Positions 1-8,395 of a stretch of DNA of 64,000 nucleotides are shown piece after piece. Below the pieces are notes generated by a model, which was not told the DNA's origin, did no database searches, and worked only from the letters and a program-made list of their open reading frames with translations. Numbering within the stretch: the stretch's first letter is position 1; each line of letters opens with the position of its first letter. Source of the stretch: Bacteroidaceae bacterium (lineage in GTDB: Bacteria; Bacteroidota; Bacteroidia; Bacteroidales; Bacteroidaceae); the NCBI GenBank assembly GCA_017552435.1, contig JAFZPZ010000015.1, positions 43,552-107,551 on the forward strand, read 5' to 3'. A program made the translations under genes and the position numbers.

Positions 1-16
1 ATGTTTTAATTTCTGA

Positions 17-112
17 CAAAGGTACGAATAAGCGAGCAAAAAACCAAATATATTTGAACTTTTTCGAGCGAAAGTACTTTCGGCCGCAGGTCAAAGGTAC
101 GAATAAGCGAGC
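17..112 (-). promoter_or_regulatory. Duplicated leftward promoter-like segment
   Basis: A 21-base direct repeat beginning CAAAGGTACGAATAAGCG occurs at 17-37 and again at 92-112. Read on the minus strand each copy ends in TACCTTTG, a match to the Bacteroidetes -7 box TAnnTTTG. Two tandem promoters firing leftward into a gene outside the window are likely. Between the copies, at 69-82, lies the perfect 14-base palindrome CGAAAGTACTTTCG, which could be an operator. The repeat and palindrome are seen directly; the promoter role is inferred, and the target gene is not in the window. Confidence 0.45.
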
Positions 113-136
113 GAAATACAAAGGAAAAACTCAAGT

Positions 137-617
137 TTTGATAAAGAAGTGGATAAAAAGTTCCTGATGTCTTCAGATGGCAAGCCTCGCCGCTACCGCA
201 AGGCCTCTCTTTCAGAGAGCGAGATCATGACCATCCTGATAGCGTTCCAGTTCGGCTCATTCCGCAATTTCAAGCACTACTACCTGTTCTACATCAGGTA
301 GCATCTAAGGTCGTATTTCCCCGATGCCGTGTCCTACAACCGCTTCGTGGAGTTGGAGAGCCGGGTGTTCTTCCAGATGATGTTCTTCCTCAACCTCTCC
401 GCCTTCGGCAAGTGCTCGGGCATCAGTTTCGTGGACCATCAACGACATGCTCAAGAACACCGCACAGCTCGCGCACTCAAGGCACAGGTCTGTCAACAAC
501 TTCATCATGAACATGGTTGCGACATTGGCTGCATATTGCTTCTTTGACAATAAACCGCAGGCCTTGGACGAGTACTATATTGAGGACACTAAGACAGGAA
601 TCCGCACAATCCGATAA
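137..617 (+). pseudogene. IS982-family transposase remnant
   Basis: Reading from 137 the frame encodes FDKEVDKKFLMSSDGK and then an IS982-like N-terminal region. It meets an in-frame TAG at 299-301, continues in the same frame to about 437, and jumps by one base into the C-terminal part (INDMLKNTAQL, then HRSVNNFIMN and AYCFFDNKPQALDEYY), ending with TAA at 615-617. The central catalytic region between FVD and INDMLK is missing, which points to an internal deletion. The order N-terminus, missing core, C-terminus with a stop codon shows a dead element. IS982 is assigned from remembered family sequence and is fairly safe; the exact IS name is not known. Confidence 0.75.
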
Positions 618-671
618 CATGCCTTTATTACTCAATAACATGCCTTTGTCAGCAAATAAGGGCATGTTATT
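615..671. repeat. ATAACATGCC direct and inverted repeats
   Basis: ATAACATGCCTTT occurs twice in direct orientation (from 615 and from 635). The inverted partner GGCATGTTATT lies at 661-671, forming an 11-bp perfect stem with 634-644 around a 16-nt loop. It lies immediately after the transposase remnant and may be what is left of an IS end, or a terminator for one of the flanking genes. No T-tract follows on the plus strand. Confidence 0.4.
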
Positions 672-694
672 GGTGCGAAAATTATTCTTGCACG

Positions 695-714
695 TTGCAA
701 AAGCCGTTTTGCAA
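695..714 (-). terminator. Hairpin downstream of the OmpA-like gene
   Basis: TTGCAAAA-gccg-TTTTGCAA forms a perfect 8-bp stem with a 4-nt loop, 12 nt past the end of the minus-strand OmpA-like gene. The stem is AT-rich and the downstream T-run is weak and distant, so a terminator role is only plausible. Confidence 0.35.
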
Positions 715-725
715 AAGCATGCAAT

Positions 726-2003
726 TTATTTCTTTATGAACTCCACGCGGCGGTTCTTGGCGCGGCCTTCCTCGCTCTTGTTGTCGGCGACGGGTTCGTG
801 CGAGCCTTTGCCTACGGCTTTCAGGTTGAAGCCGTCAACGCCAAGCCCTTCGAGCGCCTTGACGATGGCCTCGGCTCGCTGCTGCGAGAGGGGGTCGTTC
901 ACGGCATCGGAGCCTTGGTTGTCGGTGTGGCCCTGCACCTCGAAGCGGGCGCTGGGGTTCTTCTTCATGTATTCGGCCACCTTCATAATCTCGATCATGG
1001 ACTCCTGCTTCAGCGTTGCCTTGCCGGTGTCGAAGAGGATGTTGTTGGTTACGAACTTGCCGGTCTCGGCGATGGCCTTCTCGACGGCGGTCATCGACTG
1101 CGCGTTACGGTCGTACAGCTCTACGCCGCCCTTGGCGAGGCGCACGTTGGTGATGTAGTCGATGTGGTCCTCCCAGAATTCTGTCCTGACGGAGAACCAG
1201 TCCATTGCCTTGGCGTTGGGGATGTTGATGTAGCGCTTGTTGTTGACGTATGCCTTCAGTGCGCGTTTGTTGAACGAGAGGGCGAAGTGGTTCCAGTCGT
1301 TCTCCTCGATGCTGCCCTCCAGGCTGGCATTTCCCTCTATGACTTCGCTGCCGGTGGGCTTGACGATATTCCAGCTGATGTTGTCCTTGCCGAAGACAAT
1401 ATCGCTCCAAGATTCGCCGTCCTCTGTTTTCAGCAGCAGGTGGTAGCCGGATGTCTTGTCCTCCTCGCCGGTGACGAAGAAGTCGAACTCGAGGGTGAAG
1501 ACTTCGGGCAGGTACTTCCGGCCTTCGTCCTCCAGCAGCGGGGTGATTTCCGTGTCGCTGCCGTGTTCGAACTTGATGGCTGCCTTGCCGTTCATCTTTG
1601 CCACCTCGGCATTGTTCTCGATGAGGTCCCACTTGGATGGGAACTCGCCCATCTGCTCGCCCTTCAGGTCGTCCTCGAAGATGACGGCGGTTCCGGGCAC
1701 GAAGTCGCTCTTCACGGCCTCGCCCTGAGCGGTCTTCTTGGCAGCAGCTTTTTCGGCAGTGGCTTCTTCGGACTCGTCCTCGGTCTCAGCCTCCTTGGCA
1801 TCTGTCTTTTTCTTTGTGGTTTTCTTCGGGTCGAGGACACGGTCGGCAGCCTCGCCTACGGTACGGTCCACCTTGTTTTCGATTTTTCCTTTGGCCTGAT
1901 CAATCGCACGTTGGCCCAAATCTTTCAAAAAACCTTGTGCATCAGCTTTGACCGAGCACAGAATGGCAATCACGAGAATTGCCAGTAGTTTTGTCGTTCG
2001 CAT
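726..2003 (-). CDS. OmpA family outer-membrane/peptidoglycan-binding protein
   Basis: 425 residues. The N-terminus is a signal peptide (MRTTKLLAILVIAILCSVKADA). It is followed by a charged low-complexity stretch rich in Lys, Glu and Ala (about 55-100), a beta-rich middle region (about 105-290) resembling a LamG/concanavalin-type fold, and a C-terminal OmpA domain (about 310-425) with the hallmark GHTDNQGSDAVNDPLSQQRA and a closing KNRRVEF. The C-terminal domain binds diaminopimelate in peptidoglycan, so the protein probably sits in the outer membrane or periplasm anchored to the wall. It lies 22 bp downstream of the sialate lyase gene on the same strand, so they may be co-transcribed. The function of the middle domain is unknown. 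Confidence 0.85.
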   Translation of the reverse strand: MRTTKLLAILVIAILCSVKADAQGFLKDLGQRAIDQAKGKIENKVDRTVGEAADRVLDPKKTTKKKTDAKEAETEDESEEATAEKAAAKKTAQGEAVKSDFVPGTAVIFEDDLKGEQMGEFPSKWDLIENNAEVAKMNGKAAIKFEHGSDTEITPLLEDEGRKYLPEVFTLEFDFFVTGEEDKTSGYHLLLKTEDGESWSDIVFGKDNISWNIVKPTGSEVIEGNASLEGSIEENDWNHFALSFNKRALKAYVNNKRYINIPNAKAMDWFSVRTEFWEDHIDYITNVRLAKGGVELYDRNAQSMTAVEKAIAETGKFVTNNILFDTGKATLKQESMIEIMKVAEYMKKNPSARFEVQGHTDNQGSDAVNDPLSQQRAEAIVKALEGLGVDGFNLKAVGKGSHEPVADNKSEEGRAKNRRVEFIKK

Positions 2004-2025
2004 AATAATGTCTATTGTAAATTAC

Positions 2026-2943
2026 CTAAAATTCGTTGCAATGCTGGAAGAAGCCTATCTCGTCGAGTTCCTTGCGGAGCTGGGTTTCCTCCTCGAGGGT
2101 GATGTTCTGGAAGGGTGTGCGGTTGGGACCGAGGTCGAGGCCGATGAGCTTCATGATGCGCTTGCCGCCGACGATGTTGCCGCGGAAGTGGCAGATGATG
2201 TTGATGACCTCCTGGCTGTAGTTCTGCAGGGCGCGGGCTGCCTCCAGGTCGCCACGGTTCCAGGCGTCGATGATGCCCACCAGATTCTTGCCGTTATAAT
2301 TGGTGGTTCCGCCGATGCCGCCACGCGCTCCGCCCATTGCCAGACAGGGCAGGATGGTCTCGTCCTGACCGTGCAGCATGTCGTACTTGCCGTCCTTGTA
2401 GAGCCGGCACTGGTTGTACTCGTACATGCTCTCGAAGGTGTACTTGATGCCTGCGAAGTTGGGTACACGCCCATCGACAGCCTCCAGGAGCTTCACCATA
2501 GGCAGGAAGGCACCGTTGAAGGCCGGGATGTGGTAGTAGTAGAAGGGCAGGTCAGGTGCGCCAGAGGCAATCTCCTCGATGTACTTCACCAGTTCCTCGA
2601 TGCGTCCGATTTTCGGGAACGGCGGCGCCATCGCACCGATGCCCCAGGCACCGATTTTCTGTGCATGTTCGGCCAGACGGTGACTCTCGCGCACACAGCA
2701 GCTGCCAACGTGCACGATGACCTTGAAGCCTGCGGGAGCTGCCGCCATCCATGCCTCGGCCAGCTGGATGCGCTCCTCGGGGGTCAGCATGTAGCCTTCG
2801 CCGCTGGAGCCGTTGATGAACACGCCCTTCAGCCCGTTCTTCTGCAGCATCTTGGCATAGGCAGGAATTGGTTCCAGATTTACATCGCCATTCTCGTAGA
2901 AAGGAGTGAACGGCGCATCAATAAGTCCGATGATTTTTTCCAT
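2026..2943 (-). CDS. nanA: N-acetylneuraminate lyase (DapA/NanA superfamily)
   Basis: 305 residues from the ATG at 2943 (MEKIIGLIDAPFTPF), the usual family length; two earlier in-frame starts would add only an 11-residue non-homologous tail. The enzyme cleaves N-acetylneuraminate to N-acetylmannosamine and pyruvate through a Schiff base. FINGSSGEG matches the carboxylate-binding GxxGE loop, FYYYHIPAF carries the active-site tyrosine, and FAGIKYTFES carries the Schiff-base lysine. GIGGTTNYNGK is typical of the NanA branch rather than DapA. No nanE, nanT or sialidase is adjacent, so the role in host sialic acid use is inferred from the family. A -7 box lies at 3025-3032. Confidence 0.82.
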   Translation of the reverse strand: MEKIIGLIDAPFTPFYENGDVNLEPIPAYAKMLQKNGLKGVFINGSSGEGYMLTPEERIQLAEAWMAAAPAGFKVIVHVGSCCVRESHRLAEHAQKIGAWGIGAMAPPFPKIGRIEELVKYIEEIASGAPDLPFYYYHIPAFNGAFLPMVKLLEAVDGRVPNFAGIKYTFESMYEYNQCRLYKDGKYDMLHGQDETILPCLAMGGARGGIGGTTNYNGKNLVGIIDAWNRGDLEAARALQNYSQEVINIICHFRGNIVGGKRIMKLIGLDLGPNRTPFQNITLEEETQLRKELDEIGFFQHCNEF

Positions 2944-3024
2944 AATCATATTTTTCAATTTTCGTGGATGCACCACGGCGCAATTTTAGTCGCGGAGCAT
3001 TTACCATTTAGACGTTTTCGAGAG

Positions 3025-3032
3025 CAAATGTA
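3025..3032 (-). promoter_or_regulatory. -7 box upstream of the nanA-ompA pair
   Basis: Read on the minus strand this is TACATTTG, matching TAnnTTTG, about 80 nt before the nanA start. A clear TTTG -33 partner is not seen; a run of A residues occupies that zone. Confidence 0.45.
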
Positions 3033-3125
3033 GCAATTTTTTTTGAATTAAGTGCATCCGAAGGGGATATAAAAGTTAAAATATCATAAAAAACGGCCCT
3101 TGTTTTATTTATTATAATGTGTAGA

Positions 3126-3157
3126 TTTGCCCAGTTTTAAGAATTGTTGTACTTTTG
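3126..3157 (+). promoter_or_regulatory. rpsA promoter
   Basis: TTTG at 3126-3129 and TACTTTTG at 3150-3157, separated by 20 nt, fit the Bacteroidetes -33/-7 consensus closely. Transcription would start near 3163, giving a leader of about 60 nt before rpsA. Confidence 0.7.
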
Positions 3158-3222
3158 CGTCCGCGTTTATCGTTAAGCGCCAGTGTTTATTAATTTTTTT
3201 ATTAACTCTTTAATTAATCTGT

Positions 3223-5019
3223 ATGGCAGATTTCAAAAATGTTGTTCCTCTGGAAGACTTCGATTGGGAAGCATACGAACAGGGTGATAGCAACACAACT
3301 GTGAGCCGTGAGGCTCAGACAGAGGCCTATGAAGGTTCTCTGAACAAGGTAAGTGACCACGATGTAGTTGACGGTACCGTCATCTCGATGAACAAGCGCG
3401 AGGTGGTGGTTAACATCGGCTTCAAGAGCGATGGTATCATACCTATGAGCGAATTCCGCTACAACCCCGACCTGAAGGTTGGTGATACTGTAGAGGTTTA
3501 CGTGGAAAATCAAGAAGACAAGAAGGGTCAGCTCATTCTTTCCCACAAGAAGGCACGTGCTTCCCGCTCTTGGGACCGTGTGAATGAGGCCCTCAACAAC
3601 GAGGAAATCATCAAGGGTTACGTGAAGTGCCGCACTAAGGGCGGTATGATCGTTGACGTCTTTGGCATCGAGGCATTCCTGCCCGGCAGCCAGATCGACG
3701 TTAAGCCCATCCGTGACTACGATATCTTCGTAGGTAAGACAATGGAGTTCAAGGTTGTCAAGATCAACCAGGACTACCGCAATGTCGTTGTCAGCCACAA
3801 GGCTCTCATCGAAGCAGAGCTCGAGGCTCAGAAGAAGGAAATCATCAGCAAGCTCGAAAAGGGTCAGGTTCTGGAAGGCGTTGTCAAGAACATCACCAAC
3901 TATGGCGTATTCATCGACCTTGGTGGCGTAGACGGTCTCATCCACATCACCGACCTGAGCTGGGGCCGCGTCAGCGATCCGAAGGAAATTGTTGAGCTCG
4001 ACCAGAAGATCAACGTCGTTATTCTCGACTTCGACGACGAGAAGAAGCGCATTGCCCTTGGTCTGAAGCAGCTCACTCCTCATCCTTGGGATGCTCTCGA
4101 TCCCAACCTGAAGGTGGGCGACCACGTGAAGGGTAAGGTTGTCGTGATGGCCGACTACGGTGCATTCATCGAGATTGCTCCCGGTGTGGAAGGCCTGATC
4201 CACGTCAGCGAAATGTCATGGAGCCAGCACCTGCGCAGTGCTCAGGACTTCATGAAGGTTGGCGACGAGGTAGAGGCAGTCATCCTCACCCTGGACCGCG
4301 AGGAGCGCAAGATGTCTCTCGGCATCAAGCAGCTCAAGGACGATCCCTGGGAGAACATCGAAGAGCGTTATCCTATTGGCAGCAAGCACACTGCTAAGGT
4401 TCGCAACTTCACCAACTTCGGCATCTTCGTCGAAATTGAGGAAGGCGTTGACGGACTCATCCACATCAGCGACCTCAGCTGGACAAAGAAGATCAAGCAC
4501 CCCAGCGAGTTCACTCAGATTGGTGCTGAAATCGAGGTTTGCGTGCTCGAGATTGACAAGACCAACCGTCGCCTCTCTCTCGGTCACAAGCAGCTCGAGG
4601 AGAATCCTTGGGATGTATTCGAGACCGTCTTCACATTGGACAGCATTCACGAAGGTACCATCGTTGATATGCTCGACAAGGGCGCAGTCATCCAGCTCGA
4701 GTACGGCGTGGAAGGCTTTGCTACTCCCAAGCACCTCGTTAAGGAAGACGGCAGCCAGGCTCAGAAGGGCGAGAAGCTGCAGTTCAAGGTGATTGAGTTC
4801 AACAAGGAGAGCAAGCGCATCATCCTCTCTCACAGCCGCATCTACGAAGATGTACAGCGTGCAGAAGCTCGTGAGGCTCGCGAAGCCAAGAAGGCTACTC
4901 GCAAGGCCGCTCCGAAGGAAGAAGCTCCCGCTATCCAGAACCAGGCTGCCAGCACAACACTGGGCGACTTCGATGCCCTGGCAGAACTGAAGGCTAAGAT
5001 GAAGTCAGGCGAGGAGTAA
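3223..5019 (+). CDS. rpsA: 30S ribosomal protein S1
   Basis: 598 residues with six S1 RNA-binding domains in a row (roughly 40-112, 127-195, 214-285, 300-375, 387-460 and 475-543). Domains 3 to 5 carry the canonical motifs YGVFIDLGGVDGLIHITDLSW, YGAFIEIAPGVEGLIHVSEMSW and FGIFVEIEEGVDGLIHISDLSW. An Ala/Lys-rich tail follows. S1 binds mRNA on the small ribosomal subunit and helps initiation, which matters in Bacteroidetes where Shine-Dalgarno use is low. The gene has its own promoter (3126-3157) and a likely terminator (5023-5082), so it is probably monocistronic. Codon use looks that of a highly expressed gene. Confidence 0.97.
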   Translation: MADFKNVVPLEDFDWEAYEQGDSNTTVSREAQTEAYEGSLNKVSDHDVVDGTVISMNKREVVVNIGFKSDGIIPMSEFRYNPDLKVGDTVEVYVENQEDKKGQLILSHKKARASRSWDRVNEALNNEEIIKGYVKCRTKGGMIVDVFGIEAFLPGSQIDVKPIRDYDIFVGKTMEFKVVKINQDYRNVVVSHKALIEAELEAQKKEIISKLEKGQVLEGVVKNITNYGVFIDLGGVDGLIHITDLSWGRVSDPKEIVELDQKINVVILDFDDEKKRIALGLKQLTPHPWDALDPNLKVGDHVKGKVVVMADYGAFIEIAPGVEGLIHVSEMSWSQHLRSAQDFMKVGDEVEAVILTLDREERKMSLGIKQLKDDPWENIEERYPIGSKHTAKVRNFTNFGIFVEIEEGVDGLIHISDLSWTKKIKHPSEFTQIGAEIEVCVLEIDKTNRRLSLGHKQLEENPWDVFETVFTLDSIHEGTIVDMLDKGAVIQLEYGVEGFATPKHLVKEDGSQAQKGEKLQFKVIEFNKESKRIILSHSRIYEDVQRAEAREAREAKKATRKAAPKEEAPAIQNQAASTTLGDFDALAELKAKMKSGEE

Positions 5020-5022
5020 AAA

Positions 5023-5082
5023 CCCTCTCTGGTAATTCATAATTGACAATCCACAATTCATAATTCCGGAGAAGGATTTTTT
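5023..5082 (+). terminator. rpsA terminator with repeat-filled loop
   Basis: CCCTCTCTGG (5023-5032) pairs with CCGGAGAAGG (5066-5075), with two weak positions, and is followed by ATTTTTT. The loop between the arms consists of AT-rich heptamer repeats (ATTCATA-like). The arrangement suits a Rho-independent terminator whose loop has been colonised by the heptamer repeat. Confidence 0.5.
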
Positions 5083-5089
5083 CGGGGTT

Positions 5090-6040
5090 ATGGGTTGTGG
5101 ATTAATTTTAATTTCGAAATTTTTAATTTTGAATTTTGATTTAAACATCCTCGGTTGCGGCTCGGCAAAGCCCTCAAAGCGTCACCAGCCTTCTTCGCAG
5201 ATACTGAATGTGCGGGGCAAGTATTTCTTGATTGACTGTGGTGAAGGAGCTCAGACACAGATGCAGTTGATGGGGCTCTCGATGGCCAACATCGGGCACA
5301 TCTTCATCAGCCACAATCATGGTGACCATGTTTTCGGTTTGCCCGGGTTGATAGGCACGATGGACTTGCTGGGGCGAACAGCAGAGCTGCACATACACGG
5401 ACCGCAGCAAGTGGGCGAACTGCTCGACTTCCTGATACGAACCTACTATGCGGACATCAGGTACGAGGTAATCTTCCATCTTGTGGATGAGAAACTTCAT
5501 ACCCTTATATATGAGGATCGCAGCATTACGGTTCATAGCATCCCCCTGCAGCATCGGGTTCCCTCTGTAGGTTATCTGTTCCGCGAGAAGCCGCGCTTGC
5601 CCCATATCCGGCGGGAGATGATTGATGCCTACCAGATTCCCGTCAGTCAGATAAACAACATCAAGGCCGGTGCATCCTGGACGACAGAAGACGGTACTGT
5701 CATCCCTCATGAACGCCTTACTACGCCGGCAGCACCACCTCGCTCGTATGCCTATTGCTCAGACACAGTCTACCTGCCGGAACTGGCGGATATTCTCAGG
5801 GGCGTTTCGTTGCTTTATCACGAGGCCACCTATATGCACGAGCGTGCACTTCGGGCAGAGCAGACCAGGCACACCACATCCGTTCAGGCTGCCACGCTTG
5901 CCCGCGATGCCGGGGTGGAGCGCCTCTGTATCGGTCATTTCAGCGCTGCCATCAAAGATGAAGCAGCCCTCCTGTGCGAAGCACAAAGCATCTTCCCCAA
6001 TACCATCCTTGCGAAAGAAGGCCTCATTATTAATATTTAG
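5090..6040 (+). CDS. rnz: Ribonuclease Z
   Basis: Metallo-beta-lactamase fold endonuclease that matures the 3' end of tRNA precursors. Seen: NILGCGSAKPS near the N-terminus, the zinc motif SHNHGDHVFGLPGL (HxHxDH), a histidine in SIPLQHRVPSVGYLF, CSDT, LYHEATY and a C-terminal IGHFSA. The frame is open from the ATG at 5090, but the first 16 residues do not look like the family. A TTG just before NFDLNILGCG (near 5129) would give about 303 residues and a more normal N-terminus. The start is therefore uncertain; the identity is not. Confidence 0.92.
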   Translation: MGCGLILISKFLILNFDLNILGCGSAKPSKRHQPSSQILNVRGKYFLIDCGEGAQTQMQLMGLSMANIGHIFISHNHGDHVFGLPGLIGTMDLLGRTAELHIHGPQQVGELLDFLIRTYYADIRYEVIFHLVDEKLHTLIYEDRSITVHSIPLQHRVPSVGYLFREKPRLPHIRREMIDAYQIPVSQINNIKAGASWTTEDGTVIPHERLTTPAAPPRSYAYCSDTVYLPELADILRGVSLLYHEATYMHERALRAEQTRHTTSVQAATLARDAGVERLCIGHFSAAIKDEAALLCEAQSIFPNTILAKEGLIINI

Positions 6041-6239
6041 GCAGTCGGTAGGGGGATTTTTATTCTTCTGTTTTTCTGTTTGGCATTCAATTTGTATTAT
6101 GTTTTTGTGGGCGAGCATGCTGAGAAAAAACTATGCAAAGGAATGTAAAAAACGATTCTGCTCAGTTTAAGAACCGTTAATTAAAAGGCGAAATAGTGAA
6201 AAGGTTAAAAAGAAAGAACGACTATTGATAGCTTCTTCA

Positions 6240-6247
6240 TATTTTTG
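6240..6247 (+). promoter_or_regulatory. -7 box upstream of the HtrA gene
   Basis: TATTTTTG matches TAnnTTTG about 70 nt before the start codon. No good TTTG is placed 19-21 nt upstream. The rest of the 275-nt space from 6041 holds nothing else that I recognise. Confidence 0.4.
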
Positions 6248-6315
6248 CATCAGATTCGATGAATGAAAAGAAGTTAATCACTTAGATACTTAAACTCTAT
6301 AACTCTAAATAAGCT

Positions 6316-7815
6316 ATGAAACAGACGACAAAGAATTGGTTAGGTGCAGTTGCCCTTGTTTTGGGCAGCAGCGCAGTTACCGGTGCAGTTGTGAGAGGCA
6401 CTGCACCCAGCAATAACCCCGTGATGGAACAACCCGCCGCAGTGATGCCGGCTTCTGTGGCAGCGCCCGCAGGACTCGTGGATTTGACTTCCGCAGCCGA
6501 GAGTGCAGTAGGTTCTGTCGTATATATTAAGGTAACGCAGACAGGCAAGACGCAAAGGGTGCAGATCCAGCAGAGCCCGTTTGATGATTTCTTCAACGAC
6601 TTCTTCGGCTTTGGCGGCAGAGGCCAGCAGCCTCAGCAGCGCGAATACAAGCAGCCAGACCGTCATGCAGCCGGCAGTGGTGTGATTATCTCGAACGACG
6701 GCTACATCGTGACAAACAATCATGTGGTGGGCGATGCCGACGAGATTGAAGTGAAGCTGAACGACAATCGCGAGTTCAAGGGTCGCATCATCGGTTGTGA
6801 TCCCACTACCGACTTGGCCCTCATCAAGATAGATGCCAAGGACCTGCCTGCCATCAAGATTGGCAACAGCGACGACCTGAAGCTTGGACAATGGGTGCTG
6901 GCAGTAGGCAATCCTTTCAACCTGACAAGCACCGTGACAGCAGGTATCGTGAGCGCTAAGGCTCGCTCGCTCGGAGCAAACGGCATCGAGAGCTTCATCC
7001 AGACCGATGCTGCCATCAATAGCGGCAACTCCGGTGGCGCCCTTGTCAATGAAAAAGGCGAGCTGGTGGGCATCAATGCAATGCTCTACAGTCAGACGGG
7101 CAGCTATAGCGGCTACGGCTTCGCCATTCCTACAAGTATTATGAATAAGGTGGTGGCCGACCTGAAGGTCTATGGCACCGTACAGAGGGCTATCCTAGGC
7201 GTTCAGGGCATCGATGTGTCGAACTGGATTGACAGCGAGAAGGCTAAGGGCAACGATCCCGACCTCGATGTCGTGGAAGGCGTTTATATTGACAAGGTAA
7301 CCGATGCCAGCGCTGCAGAAGAGGCAGGTCTGGAGAAGGGTGACGTTGTGACCGAATTTGACGGAAAACGTGTCAGCAAGATGTCAGAGTTGCAGGAAGC
7401 CATTGCCCAGCATCGTCCGGGCGACAAAGTGAGCCTCACCTACAAGCGCGGCAAAAAAGAGCACAAGATAAATGTTACCTTGCGCAATACCCAGGGAACA
7501 ACGAAGGTGATGGAAGAAGTTGATCTCGACCAGATGGGCGTATCCCTGAAGCCACTCAGCGAAGAAGACATGAAATCGCTTGGCATTAACTACGGTCTTG
7601 TCATCAATGCAATCCGCAACGGCAAGATGAAGCAGGCCGGAGCAAGCAAGGGTACCATCATCCTGCAAGTCAACGACCAGAAGATGCAGACAGTTGAAGA
7701 TTGGGAGGAGGCTGTGAAGAGCGCTAACCAAAGCACCGACCGCACTCTCTGGATAAAGGCTATCACGCCGAGCGGACGTAAGGTCAGCTTTGTGATAGAG
7801 TTGGATGAAAACTAG
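6316..7815 (+). CDS. degP: HtrA/DegP-family periplasmic serine protease
   Basis: 499 residues. An N-terminal hydrophobic export segment (residues 9-25) is followed by a trypsin-like domain with the triad His136 (TNNHVVG), Asp166 (TTDLALIKI) and Ser239 (GNSGGALV), then two PDZ domains (about 285-385 and 400-495). HtrA proteases degrade and refold damaged envelope proteins. A Gly/Gln-rich insert with a Phe/Asp-rich stretch (about 88-110) corresponds to the flexible LA loop that controls oligomer activation. A GC-rich palindromic repeat begins at its stop codon, and a hairpin that may terminate it lies at 7887-7915. Confidence 0.93.
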   Translation: MKQTTKNWLGAVALVLGSSAVTGAVVRGTAPSNNPVMEQPAAVMPASVAAPAGLVDLTSAAESAVGSVVYIKVTQTGKTQRVQIQQSPFDDFFNDFFGFGGRGQQPQQREYKQPDRHAAGSGVIISNDGYIVTNNHVVGDADEIEVKLNDNREFKGRIIGCDPTTDLALIKIDAKDLPAIKIGNSDDLKLGQWVLAVGNPFNLTSTVTAGIVSAKARSLGANGIESFIQTDAAINSGNSGGALVNEKGELVGINAMLYSQTGSYSGYGFAIPTSIMNKVVADLKVYGTVQRAILGVQGIDVSNWIDSEKAKGNDPDLDVVEGVYIDKVTDASAAEEAGLEKGDVVTEFDGKRVSKMSELQEAIAQHRPGDKVSLTYKRGKKEHKINVTLRNTQGTTKVMEEVDLDQMGVSLKPLSEEDMKSLGINYGLVINAIRNGKMKQAGASKGTIILQVNDQKMQTVEDWEEAVKSANQSTDRTLWIKAITPSGRKVSFVIELDEN

Positions 7816-7841
7816 GATCCCTCGGCTCCCTTTAGGGGGAG
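7815..7841 (+). repeat. GC-rich palindromic repeat, copy 1
   Basis: GATCCCTCGGCTCCC, then TTTA, then GGGGGAG: a copy of the CTCCCCC/GGGGGAG family with the third arm at the left. It starts at the HtrA stop codon and is followed by an AT-rich heptamer-like run to about 7885. Confidence 0.7.
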
Positions 7842-7886
7842 AAATGAAAAATCAAAAAATAAAAGTGAATAATTAAAAAATGAAAG

Positions 7887-7929
7887 TTCCCTGAATCCTT
7901 TGTGGGTTCGGGGAATTTTCGTATTTTTG
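7887..7929 (+). promoter_or_regulatory. Promoter with the -33 box in a hairpin loop
   Basis: TTTG at 7899-7902 and TATTTTTG at 7922-7929 with a 19-nt spacer form a very good Bacteroidetes promoter, placed 22 nt before the gene at 7952. TTCCCTGAATCC (7887-7898) and GGTTCGGGGAA (7905-7915) form a stem with one G-U pair and one bulge, and TTTG falls in its loop. TTTT follows the stem, so it may also act as the terminator of the HtrA gene. Confidence 0.6.
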
Positions 7930-7951
7930 TCCCGCGAAAAGTATATAGATA

Positions 7952-8392
7952 ATGAAAATAGCGAAGGTTATAATATGCCTTGGCCTGCTCTGTGTGGCTG
8001 CCATAGGTCCTGCCCAAGCCAAGAAGCGTCACGTCCAACAGAAGTCAGTCTATATGGTTGGCGTGGGTACATCTCTAATCGACTCAATGGTCTTCATCAC
8101 AGATATGCACCGTGTTGAAGGTATCTCGATTGAAACCAAAAAGAATCTCTTGATGGACAGACAGCTCTATTCTTTCCAGTTGCAGAAATATTTGGATGAG
8201 GCATACAAAGGCGGCCCATATATTACCGCCGTCTTTTTTGGCACCAAACGGAAAAAGATGGAGCGTTGCTACCTTTCCTTGCACAAACGTTATGTCAACA
8301 GCAAGGAGCTGCATATGATTCTGGTTGACCAAAGCCAGTTCCGTTTCAAGGCAGAGACATTTATAGAAGACGCATTGATTACAGAGGATTGA
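7952..8392 (+). CDS. Small secreted protein of unknown function, first gene of the kinase-peptidase-PqqD operon
   Basis: 146 residues. A clear signal peptide (MKIAKVIICLGLLCVAAIGPAQA) is followed by a basic start to the mature protein and a mixed alpha/beta-looking sequence (YMVGVGTSLIDSMVFITD; ITAVFFGTKRKKMERCY). I do not recognise a domain. It has its own promoter and ends 3 nt before the start of the kinase gene at 8396, so the two are translationally close and probably functionally linked. It could be the exported substrate or sensor of the system encoded downstream, but nothing in its sequence proves that. One cysteine remains in the mature part. Confidence 0.8.
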   Translation: MKIAKVIICLGLLCVAAIGPAQAKKRHVQQKSVYMVGVGTSLIDSMVFITDMHRVEGISIETKKNLLMDRQLYSFQLQKYLDEAYKGGPYITAVFFGTKRKKMERCYLSLHKRYVNSKELHMILVDQSQFRFKAETFIEDALITED

Positions 8393-8395
8393 ACG

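Noticed and set aside
798-1988. Long open frame opposite the OmpA-like gene
   Set aside because: The minus-strand frame has a signal peptide and a full OmpA domain; the plus-strand frame has Val/Leu-rich composition typical of an antisense shadow.
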